Position numbers and translations under genes: made by a program
In this document: piece by piece, positions 37,675-45,739 of the stretch
Layout of the letters: every line of letters begins with the position of its first letter
Position numbering within the stretch: the first letter of the stretch is position 1
The notes under the pieces: model-generated
Databases searched by the model: none
What the model saw: only the letters and a program-made list of their open reading frames with translations
Told to the model about the DNA's origin: nothing
DNA from: QHXN01 sp963785125
Lineage (GTDB): Bacteria; Acidobacteriota; Blastocatellia; Pyrinomonadales; Pyrinomonadaceae
Length of the DNA: 64,000 nt
Direction of reading: 5' to 3'
Assembly (NCBI GenBank): GCA_963785125.1
Contig: CAWATU010000004.1
Location: 62,001 to 126,000 of the forward strand

Positions 37675-37850
37675 AACTCGTACTTTCTGAACGCCTTATC
37701 CGTCCCGGAAAGTGCCGCCCTGACAGTCAGGAAATCGACCCCGCGGGGTGACTTTTGTGTCCGCGACGGGGCGCGGGTTCGGCTCTCACTTTAGAAGCAG
37801 AAGGCGCGTCGGACGAGCGCGCGGCAGATTGTACCGGAAAGGTTTATTAG

Positions 37851-40406
37851 ATGGAAACTTTTGAACGTAACTACGTCAACATCGAAGACGAGATGCGCCG
37901 TTCGTATCTCGACTACGCCATGTCGGTCATCATCGGGCGCGCGCTCCCCGACGTGCGCGACGGGTTCAAGCCCGTCCACCGGCGCGTGCTCTGGGCGATG
38001 CATGAGCTTGGCAACCAGCACAACAAGGCTTACAAGAAGTCGGCGCGCATCGTCGGCGACGTGATCGGTAAGTATCACCCGCACGGTGACTCGGCCGTCT
38101 ACGACACCATCGTCCGCCTGGCGCAGGACTTCTCGATGCGTTACCCGCTGGTGGATGGGCAGGGCAACTTCGGCTCGGTGGACGGTGACTCGGCCGCCGC
38201 GATGCGCTACACAGAGGCGCGCATGTCGAAGATCGCCGGCGAGATGCTCGCCGACATCGAGAAGGAGACGGTCGCCTTCAATCCCAACTACGACGAGTCT
38301 CTAAGCGAACCGTCGGTCATGCCGACGCGTGTGCCGAACCTTCTGCTGAGTGGCTCCGAAGGCATCGCCGTCGGCATGGCGACGAAGATTCCGCCGCACA
38401 ACCTCTCGGAGGTCGTGGACGCGACCATCGCGCTCATCAAGAAGCCGCACATGAAGGAGGCCGAGCTGCTCTCGCTCGTCCCCGGCCCTGACTTCCCGAC
38501 CGGCGGCTTCATCTACGGCCGCGAAGGCATCCGCTCGGCCTACACGACGGGGCGCGGCATCATCCAGATGCGCGCGCGCGCCGGCATCGACCGCATCGGG
38601 CGGGGCACGACCGAGCGCGACGCCATCATCATCACAGAGATTCCGTATCAGGTGAACAAGGCGCGCCTCATCGAGCGCATCGCGGAACTCGTCAACGAGA
38701 AGAAGATCGAAGGCATCGCCGACCTCCGCGACGAATCCTCGCGCGACGGCATGAGGGTCGTCGTCGAGCTGAAACGCGACGCCGTCCCGCAGATAGTCCT
38801 CAACAAGCTCTACAAGCTGACGCCGATGCAGTCCACGTTCGGCGTCATCAACCTCGCCATCGTGCAGGGGCAGCCGCGCGTGCTGACCTTGAGGCAGATG
38901 CTCGACCATTTCATCGAGTTCCGCCGCGAGGTGGTGCGCCGCCGCACCGAGTACGACCTCCGCAAGGCGCGCGCGCGCGCACACATTTTAGAGGGCTTGA
39001 GCAAAGCCATCGACGCGCTCGACTACATCATCCCGCTCATTCGCAACGCGCGCTCGGTGGACGAGGCGCGGCAGTGGCTGACGAACAGCACCGCTTCGAT
39101 GACCGAGGTCAAGCAGTGGAAGGGCGTCGCGGCGGATGTCACGGTCGCCGGCTACATCGACAAATTGAAGAAGGTCATGCGGCGGCTCGAATTCTCCGAG
39201 GCGCAGGCACAGGCCATCCTCGACCTGCAACTCCGCCGGCTCTCCGCGCTCGAACGGCAGAAGATCATCGACGAGTATGAGGGCATCATCCGCCTCATCG
39301 CCGAGTTGGAGGACATCCTCGCCAACGACGCTTCCCTGCGCCGCGTCATCGTCAACGAGTTGGAGGACGTGAGGAAGAACTTCGGCGACGCGCGCCGCAC
39401 GCAGATCATCGACGAGGGCGTCGAACTCTCCATCGAGGACATGATCGCCGACGAGGACGTGGCCATCACGGTCACGAAGAACGGCTACGTCAAGCGCACC
39501 GCCGTCTCGACCTACCAGCGTCAGGGGCGCGGCGGCAAGGGCCGTTCGGGCGCGGGCACGGGCAAGAATGAGGACTGGGTCGAGCACCTCTTCATCGCCT
39601 CGACCCACTCGTACCTGATGATCTTCACCGACGACGGGCAGGTCTTTAAGCTGAAGGTGCACGAGATACCCGACGCCCTGCCAAGCGCGCGCGGCAAGGC
39701 CGTCGTCAATCTCATCAACATTCCTTCGGTGCGCAAGCTGGCCGGGGTCATCCCCGTCCGCGAGTTCGTCGAGGGCAAGTACGTCGTGATGGTCACGCGC
39801 AAGGGTGTCATCAAGAAGACGGAGTTGTCCGAGTTCCGCAACATCCGCTCGAACGGCATCAACGCCGTCAACGTGGACGACGGCGATGAGCTGCTCGACG
39901 TGGTCCTGACCGACGGCACGAAGCGCATCTTCATCGCCACGCACGACGGCCTCGCCATCCGCTTCGACGAGTCGGACGTGCGGCCGATGGGGCGCACCGC
40001 CCGCGGCGTGCGCGGGGTCGATCTGCGTAAGGGCGACTACGTCGTCTCGGTCGCGGCCGTCTCGGCGGACGACAACGAGAAGATGCTCTCGGTCTCGGAG
40101 TGCGGCTTCGGCAAGCAGACGCCGATCACGACCTACCGTTTGCAGTCGCGCGGCGGCAAGGGCGTCATCAACATGAAGACGACCGACAAGACCGGCAAGG
40201 TCGTCGCCGTCTTCCCCGTGGACGAGGAGTCCGAGTTGATGATTATCACCAAGCAGGGCAAGCTTATCCGCATCGAGGCCGACAACATCCGCAAGACCGG
40301 CCGCGGCGCGCAGGGCGTGCGCCTCATCAAGACCGACGGCGGCGACAAGGTGACAAGCGCATCTCTGCTCGACGCCGAGACGCAGGCCGAGGTGGTCGAG
40401 GCTTAA
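37851..40406 (+). CDS. gyrA: DNA gyrase subunit A
   Basis: 851 residues. GyrA cuts and rejoins DNA in the GyrA2B2 enzyme that introduces negative supercoils. The catalytic tyrosine is Tyr120 (AAMRYTEAR). The quinolone-determining region HGDSAVYDTIVR has Ser81 and Asp85, the residues of a susceptible wild type (E. coli 83 and 87). The C-terminal beta-pinwheel includes the GyrA box-like QGRGGKG, which separates it from ParC. gyrB is not adjacent. A strong terminator follows. Confidence 0.98.
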   Translation: METFERNYVNIEDEMRRSYLDYAMSVIIGRALPDVRDGFKPVHRRVLWAMHELGNQHNKAYKKSARIVGDVIGKYHPHGDSAVYDTIVRLAQDFSMRYPLVDGQGNFGSVDGDSAAAMRYTEARMSKIAGEMLADIEKETVAFNPNYDESLSEPSVMPTRVPNLLLSGSEGIAVGMATKIPPHNLSEVVDATIALIKKPHMKEAELLSLVPGPDFPTGGFIYGREGIRSAYTTGRGIIQMRARAGIDRIGRGTTERDAIIITEIPYQVNKARLIERIAELVNEKKIEGIADLRDESSRDGMRVVVELKRDAVPQIVLNKLYKLTPMQSTFGVINLAIVQGQPRVLTLRQMLDHFIEFRREVVRRRTEYDLRKARARAHILEGLSKAIDALDYIIPLIRNARSVDEARQWLTNSTASMTEVKQWKGVAADVTVAGYIDKLKKVMRRLEFSEAQAQAILDLQLRRLSALERQKIIDEYEGIIRLIAELEDILANDASLRRVIVNELEDVRKNFGDARRTQIIDEGVELSIEDMIADEDVAITVTKNGYVKRTAVSTYQRQGRGGKGRSGAGTGKNEDWVEHLFIASTHSYLMIFTDDGQVFKLKVHEIPDALPSARGKAVVNLINIPSVRKLAGVIPVREFVEGKYVVMVTRKGVIKKTELSEFRNIRSNGINAVNVDDGDELLDVVLTDGTKRIFIATHDGLAIRFDESDVRPMGRTARGVRGVDLRKGDYVVSVAAVSADDNEKMLSVSECGFGKQTPITTYRLQSRGGKGVINMKTTDKTGKVVAVFPVDEESELMIITKQGKLIRIEADNIRKTGRGAQGVRLIKTDGGDKVTSASLLDAETQAEVVEA

Positions 40407-40438
40407 CCATCGGCTTCGCCCCCGCGGGTGTTTACACG

Positions 40439-40470
40439 AAGAGGCGCGCCCTCCGCAGGGCGCGCCTCTT
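40439..40470 (+). terminator. Intrinsic terminator of gyrA
   Basis: A perfect 14-bp stem (AAGAGGCGCGCCCT with AGGGCGCGCCTCTT) around CCGC, 32 bases after the stop. The A-stretch at the start and TTTC at the end give a weak U-tract. Confidence 0.88.
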
Positions 40471-40522
40471 TCAGCTTCGGCGCTTTCGGATTGCGGCCGG
40501 CGGCTGGTAGGCTCGGGGACTG

Positions 40523-41281
40523 ATGGCAGGCGACGAGATCGACAACGCGCTCGCGTGGCTCGCGCAGTTCGTAGAGACCCGAGGAGCCCTGCGCCTGTTG
40601 TTCGTGGCGGTGTGCGTTGTGCTGCTCGCGCGCGCGGCCTGGCAGAGACTTGTCGGCAGCAGGTGGGCTTCTAAGCTCTGCCGGCTCCGCAGAGACCAGC
40701 GGATCAAGGGAGTATTCTACCTGCCCCAACGGCTGGGGTTGCTCGAACGGCTCTATCTGCGTGTGAGCCCGCCGGGCTGGTGCAGGACAGACGACCTGAT
40801 GGCCGCCTTCCGGGACAGGGGTAAGCTCCTGCGCGAGGGCCAGATCGTCCCGGCCGTGCTGGTGCAGGCCAACGCGCTCCTCTTCGAGCGCGGCGCCGAC
40901 GACGCACCCGCCAACGTCATCTACACGACCGACTCCGACGCCGAGCAACCGGTGGCGCGTATGCTCGAAGTCGCGCAGAAGATTTTTTCGCTGAAGGACA
41001 CGAAGCCCGAAGACGCGGACGAGGCGCGCTTCGCGCGGATGGTCTCGTATGAGTTGGGGCGCGACTTCCGCGTCACTGTCCCCGAAGGGCTCTCGGGCGG
41101 GCTCGACCTCACCTACACGACCATCATGGTGCACCGCCGGCACCTGCCCGAAGGCCGGCTCGCCGTCCCATACTTCCCGCTCGTCATACACACAGAGTCG
41201 CGCGCCGCGATGATTCTGCCCGCGCGCTACTGGCCCGACGACTTCCTCGACGAATGGATGCAGATCGGCACGGGCGGGTGA
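40523..41281 (+). CDS. Hypothetical membrane-anchored protein, 252 residues
   Basis: One membrane helix near residues 22-40 (LRLLFVAVCVVLLARAAW), then a cytoplasmic or periplasmic domain with no family match: IYTTDSDAEQPVARMLEVAQ, YELGRDFRVTVPEGLSGGLD and TYTTIMVHRRHLPEG. Codon use is typical of the genome. It follows gyrA but after a terminator, so it has its own promoter. It is convergent with the secreted small protein at 41305. Confidence 0.72.
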   Translation: MAGDEIDNALAWLAQFVETRGALRLLFVAVCVVLLARAAWQRLVGSRWASKLCRLRRDQRIKGVFYLPQRLGLLERLYLRVSPPGWCRTDDLMAAFRDRGKLLREGQIVPAVLVQANALLFERGADDAPANVIYTTDSDAEQPVARMLEVAQKIFSLKDTKPEDADEARFARMVSYELGRDFRVTVPEGLSGGLDLTYTTIMVHRRHLPEGRLAVPYFPLVIHTESRAAMILPARYWPDDFLDEWMQIGTGG

Positions 41282-41304
41282 GGCGCCCGCAGCCGCGGCG
41301 CGGC

Positions 41305-41697
41305 TCAGTCTTCGTGCGTGACGATGTAGAGCCAGAGGATGAGGAGCGTGACGCCGACCCCGATGCCGATGCCGATGCCGATCTTGGCGCCGGTCGAGAG
41401 ATTGTGGCCCCGCGCCTTGCTGACCTGCGGGTAGGCGACGGCCGTCGCCTTGCCGGCGGAGTCGGTGACGACGAAGCTCTCGGCGCCCACCTCGCTGACA
41501 AACCCTTCGAGCTTCGTCTTGTCGCGCAGGATGAGCTTGATGCGCGCGTCCGTGCCTGTGCCGAGCTTGGCAAGCTGAGCGCGAACCTTCTCGCCGCGCT
41601 TCGCCTCCTTCTCGGCATTCGTGGCAGCGAAGGCGGGCACGGCGGCCGCCTGAAGCATCAGGCCGGCGAGTATGATGGAACAGATTTTCTTCAACAT
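41305..41697 (-). CDS. Small secreted/membrane protein, paralogue 1
   Basis: 130 residues: signal peptide (SIILAGLMLQAAAVPAFAA), a charged segment (EKEAKRGEKVRAQLAKLG), a small beta domain (ARIKLILRDKTKLEGFVSEV, then SFVVTDSAGKATAVAYPQVS), and a Gly-rich C-terminal membrane helix (IGIGIGIGVGVTLLILWLYI). The central beta pattern with TKLEGFV resembles an Sm-like or RNA-binding-protein-like barrel. Function unknown. Paralogue 2 lies 54 bases upstream in the same direction. Confidence 0.8.
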   Translation of the reverse strand: MLKKICSIILAGLMLQAAAVPAFAATNAEKEAKRGEKVRAQLAKLGTGTDARIKLILRDKTKLEGFVSEVGAESFVVTDSAGKATAVAYPQVSKARGHNLSTGAKIGIGIGIGVGVTLLILWLYIVTHED

Positions 41698-41751
41698 GAT
41701 TCTTGTCTCCCGGGGGAAATTTCCGCTTTCGGTTTCGTGCGCGCGGGCGCT

Positions 41752-42144
41752 TTAGCGCTCGTTGGCGGCGTACATGGACCAGAGGATGATGAGGACGACG
41801 GCGGCGCCGATGCCTGCGCCGATGGCGATCTTGGCGCCGGTCGAGAGGTTGTGACCCTGAGCCTTATTGACCTGTCCGTACCCGACCGTGGTCGTCTTGC
41901 CCTCGCCGTCGGTGACGGCGAACGTGTCGGCGTCGGATTGGCTGACAAAGCCTTCGAGCTTCGTCTTATCGCGCAGCACGAGGCGGACGCGCGCGTCGGC
42001 GCCCGTGCCGAGCTTAACGAGTTGCGTGCGCACCTTCTCGGCGCGCTTCGATTCCTTCTCGGCACTCGTCGCGGCGAAGGCGGGGATGACCGCGGCCTGC
42101 AAGAGCAGCGCAGAGAGTACGAGGGAACAGAGCTTCTTGAACAT
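41752..42144 (-). CDS. Small secreted/membrane protein, paralogue 2
   Basis: 130 residues and the same plan as paralogue 1, with about two thirds identical residues by eye (LRDKTKLEGFVSQSDADTFA; KAQGHNLSTGAKIAIGAGIG). Tandem duplication, same strand. The C-terminal helix ends in a Tyr-Ala-Ala-Asn-Glu-Arg tail. Function unknown. Confidence 0.8.
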   Translation of the reverse strand: MFKKLCSLVLSALLLQAAVIPAFAATSAEKESKRAEKVRTQLVKLGTGADARVRLVLRDKTKLEGFVSQSDADTFAVTDGEGKTTTVGYGQVNKAQGHNLSTGAKIAIGAGIGAAVVLIILWSMYAANER

Positions 42145-42260
42145 TATTCTTACCCTTCTTCCTGTATGACTTAAACGGTGTGACTCGCGCCCGTCAGGCT
42201 CGAAGGCCCGGGGCTGTAAGTCTCACCCTTTGCAAGGCCGGTGCCGCGCGCTTTCACGCA

Positions 42261-42311
42261 GCACGCGCCGACAAACGCAGCGATATTTCCGCTGCATCGG
42301 TCGGCGCGTGC
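42261..42311 (-). terminator. Two-part GC-rich hairpin after the BNR gene
   Basis: GCACGCGCCGAC (42261-42272) pairs with GTCGGCGCGTGC (42300-42311), and inside it GCAGCG pairs with CGCTGC. It lies downstream of the minus-strand BNR gene stop (42356) and upstream of the paralogue 2 start, so it probably terminates the former. No U-run. Confidence 0.75.
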
Positions 42312-42355
42312 AGGAAGAATCCGGCAGGTGTCGGGCGGAGGTGGCGGCTTCGCCT

Positions 42356-45300
42356 TTAAGGCTTCGGCAGCTCGACGGGCTTCCCGGTCATGAGCGTGGG
42401 CGCGCCCACGCGGCGGAGCGCGTCGTTGAGCTGCGGCACGGCGTCCGAGAGGAACGTGTTGACCTCGCCGAGCTTATCGTTGAACTCCTTCTGCAAGTCT
42501 GCGTAGAGTTCGCGCGCGGCCGGCGTCGGCGCGGCGTTCGCCGCGTCGAGCGTGAAGAAGAGTCCGCCGATGCGGTCAACGAGCTGCGCGCGCCCCTCGA
42601 AGCCTAAGCCCCCGTCGGGTTGCGCGAGCTTGTTCTGCAACTCTTCGACGCGCTTCTTCTGCGCCGCGAGCCGGTCGGTCAAGTCCTTCGGCACTTCGCC
42701 TGCGCCGAGCCTGTCCTTCACAGTCCGCTCGACGAACTCGATCTGACTCTTCAAACTGTCGAGCGTGCGCAGCGCGTTGTTCGTCGCCGTCTGCATGTCG
42801 CGCAGCCGCAGCGACATGTCGAGCGTCTGTTTCAGGTCGGCGGCGGGCACGCTGACCGTCGGGTCGAGCCGCACCTCGACCTTCCGCTCGTACGCCTTGT
42901 CGCCGACCATCAAGCGCACGGTGTAGGTGCCCGGCAGCACCTGCGGCCCGCGTGGGCCGCCCGTGAACTGCGTCTCCTCATCGGACGGCGGGCGGCGCAC
43001 CTGCGGCCCGCCGTAGCGCAGGTTCCAGTTGACGCGGTTGAGCCCCTGCTCCTTCGCCACGTTCTCTATCTCTGAAATCATCTTGCCCGCCGAGTCGAGT
43101 ATCTGAAACTTGACCTTCGTCTTCTCGTCCGGCTTCCGGCTCAGGTGGTAACTGAGCAGCGCGCCGTAGGGCGGGTTCTGCCCGGCGAACGCCTTCTCGG
43201 CGACGCCGTAGCGCGTCATGCGCGTCGTGTAGCGCAGGGCGGGGCGCGGCTCGAAGAGGTACGCATCGGCGCGCGTCACCTCGGCCGACATCTGCTGAAT
43301 CGGCGTCGCGTCGTCGAGGATGTAGATGCTGCGGCCGTGCGTGCCGAGGATGATGTCGTTGTCGCGCGGGTGGACAATGATGTCGTGGACGGCGACTTTA
43401 GGCAGGTTCTTCAAGGCGAGGCTCGTCCAGTTGCCGCCGCCGTTGTAAGAGGCGTAGAGCCCAAGCTCGGTGCCCGCGTAAATCAACCGCGGGTTTTTCG
43501 GGTCTTCGCGCACGACCCAGACGTGCGCGTTCGCGGGCAGGTTCCCCGTGATGTTCTGGAAGGTGCGCCCGCCGTCCGTGGTCTTGTAGACGTATGGGCG
43601 ACGGTCGTCCATCTGATGTCGGTCGAAGGAGACGTAAGTAAGGTCGGCCTCGACGCGCGAGGGCTCGACGTGCGAGACGGAGGAGAAGTCGCCGAGGTTC
43701 GGCACGTTCTTAATCACGTTGCGCCAGTTCTTCCCGCCGTCGGTCGTCACCTGTAGGTTACCGTCGTCGGTGCCGGCCCAGATGACCCCGGCGCGCATGG
43801 GCGACTCGGCGATGCTGATGACGGTCGTGTGGTACTCGGCCCCCGTGTTCTCGTAAGCGACGGGGCCGCCCGCCGACTTCTGCTTCGCCTTGTCGTTCGT
43901 CGTGAGGTCGGGGCTGATGGCCGCCCACGTCTTGCCGAAGTCGGTCGATTTAAAGATGACGCTGCCGCCGAGGTAGACAGTGTTCTTGTCGTGCGGACTC
44001 GGGACGAGCGGCGAGTTCCAGTTAAAGCGGTACTTGGCGAACTCCGCCGGGCCGCCGTCGTCGCCCATGTAGGGGACGACCAACTGCTGCTCGCGCGTGC
44101 GCATGTCGGTGCGCACGACGTTCGCGCCCTGCGACTCCGAAAGGTACAACTCCGGGTCGTCCGGATGATTGAGCACGTAGAAGCCGTCGCCGAAACTTAT
44201 CATCCGCCAGTCGTCGTTCTGGATGCCGACGGGCTCGCGCGTGCGGCTCGGCCCCGTCCACGTGCCGTTATCCTGCAAGCCGCCCATCACGTAGTAGAAG
44301 GGCTGACGGTTGTCGGCGTGTAGCTGGTAGAACTGCCCCCACGCCGCGTTGTTGACGTACTCCCAAGCCTCGCCGCCGTCGTAGGTGACGGCGACGCCGC
44401 CGTCCTGGCCCGCCCAGACGCGGCGCGGCTCCTGCTCGTCAATCCAGAGCGCGTGAAAGTCTATGTGCTGGCGCCCGGTGATGTTGCGGAACGTGCGCCC
44501 GCCGTCCACCGACATGAAGAGCTGCGAGGCGACGGCGTAGACGCGGTTCTCGTTCGTCGGGTCAACGCGGACGTGCGTGTAGTAGAAGCCGCGCGAGACG
44601 ATGCTGGTCTGCTTCGAGACGTTGCGCCACGTCTCGCCGCGGTCGTCCGAGCGCCACAGCGTTCCCTCCTTCGCCTCCGTGATGGCGTAGACGACCGAAG
44701 GGTTCGAGTGCGCGACCGCCACGCCGATTCTCCCGATGACTTTGGGCAGCCCGCCCTCCAACTTCTTCCACGTCCGCCCGCCGTCAATCGAACGGAAGAG
44801 CCCGCCACGCTCGTCGCCCGACGTGTGGCCCCACGGCGTGCGCCGGAACTTCCACATCACGGCGTAGACGACGTTCGGATTAGAAGGGTCGATGTCCATG
44901 TCGGCGACGCCGTGCTCGGGGCCGAGGTACAGAGTCTTATTCCAGGTCTTCCCGCCGTCGGTCGTCATGAAGACGCCGCGCTCCTCGTTCGGGCCGTAGG
45001 CGTGACCCTGCGCGCCGACGTAGACCACGTCTGGGTTGCGCGGATGGATGAGAATTCTCGAGACGTGCAAAGTGTCGCGCAACCCCATGTGCTGCCACGT
45101 CTTGCCGCCGTCCGTGGACTTATAGACGCCGTCGCCAAAACTCACCGAGTTACGCACGGCCGACTCGCCCGCGCCGAGCCAGACGACCTCTGGGTTGCCC
45201 GGTTCCAGAGCGATGTCGCCGATGGAGATGGTGCCCTGCCGCTCGAAGAGCGAAGTCCAACGCACGCCGCCGTTGGTCGTCTTGAAGAGCCCGCCCGAGG

Positions 45301-45565
45301 CGGTGGCGACGTAGACGACGTTCGGGTTACCGGCGACGCCCTCAATGTCTGCGACGCGCCCGCCCATGTTGGCCGGGCCAATCTGGCGCCACTCCAGACG
45401 CTCGAACGACTTCGTCGCGGTCGTCGCGTCCTCGGGCGTCTCGGCGGGCGTCTGCGTAGACTGCGGCGTCGCCTGCTGCGGCTGCGCCGTGGCCGCAAGC
45501 GCGAGGCACAACAGGACGAGGCACGCGAGCGCCGCGCGCAGGGGAAGGCTCTTCGTCTCAGGCAT
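42356..45565 (-). CDS. Secreted BNR/Asp-box (sortilin-like) beta-propeller protein
   Basis: 1069 residues with a signal peptide (LACLVLLCLALAATAQ). At least ten Asp-box motifs of the S-x-DGGKTW type are visible (KSTDGGKTW, MTTDGGKTW, RSIDGGRTWKK, TTDGGKNW), forming a large 10-bladed propeller as in VPS10/sortilin. The C-terminal 250 residues are a beta domain (YTVRLMVGDKAYERKVEVRL) and helical stretches. Such proteins are often annotated as glycosyl hydrolases, but no catalytic residues are evident. Periplasmic or extracellular binding is the safer call. Confidence 0.88.
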   Translation of the reverse strand: MPETKSLPLRAALACLVLLCLALAATAQPQQATPQSTQTPAETPEDATTATKSFERLEWRQIGPANMGGRVADIEGVAGNPNVVYVATASGGLFKTTNGGVRWTSLFERQGTISIGDIALEPGNPEVVWLGAGESAVRNSVSFGDGVYKSTDGGKTWQHMGLRDTLHVSRILIHPRNPDVVYVGAQGHAYGPNEERGVFMTTDGGKTWNKTLYLGPEHGVADMDIDPSNPNVVYAVMWKFRRTPWGHTSGDERGGLFRSIDGGRTWKKLEGGLPKVIGRIGVAVAHSNPSVVYAITEAKEGTLWRSDDRGETWRNVSKQTSIVSRGFYYTHVRVDPTNENRVYAVASQLFMSVDGGRTFRNITGRQHIDFHALWIDEQEPRRVWAGQDGGVAVTYDGGEAWEYVNNAAWGQFYQLHADNRQPFYYVMGGLQDNGTWTGPSRTREPVGIQNDDWRMISFGDGFYVLNHPDDPELYLSESQGANVVRTDMRTREQQLVVPYMGDDGGPAEFAKYRFNWNSPLVPSPHDKNTVYLGGSVIFKSTDFGKTWAAISPDLTTNDKAKQKSAGGPVAYENTGAEYHTTVISIAESPMRAGVIWAGTDDGNLQVTTDGGKNWRNVIKNVPNLGDFSSVSHVEPSRVEADLTYVSFDRHQMDDRRPYVYKTTDGGRTFQNITGNLPANAHVWVVREDPKNPRLIYAGTELGLYASYNGGGNWTSLALKNLPKVAVHDIIVHPRDNDIILGTHGRSIYILDDATPIQQMSAEVTRADAYLFEPRPALRYTTRMTRYGVAEKAFAGQNPPYGALLSYHLSRKPDEKTKVKFQILDSAGKMISEIENVAKEQGLNRVNWNLRYGGPQVRRPPSDEETQFTGGPRGPQVLPGTYTVRLMVGDKAYERKVEVRLDPTVSVPAADLKQTLDMSLRLRDMQTATNNALRTLDSLKSQIEFVERTVKDRLGAGEVPKDLTDRLAAQKKRVEELQNKLAQPDGGLGFEGRAQLVDRIGGLFFTLDAANAAPTPAARELYADLQKEFNDKLGEVNTFLSDAVPQLNDALRRVGAPTLMTGKPVELPKP

Positions 45566-45739
45566 GAGTTACGGCTCCGGGTGTGTATTGGTCAAGACGT
45601 GCGTCGAGAGGATAAACCACGCCGCACGCGGCCGTCCAACAACATTCACGCGGGCGCGTTTGACAGGAGGCGCGCGAGACGGGAAAACTCGACTGCGTCT
45701 GACTCCGACTCGAATCGCGCGTGGTACGACACAACGACC

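Noticed and set aside
44453..45739. N-terminal 429 codons of the NHL-protein frame
   Set aside because: They are antisense to the BNR gene; the signal peptide with lipobox begins after 45740.
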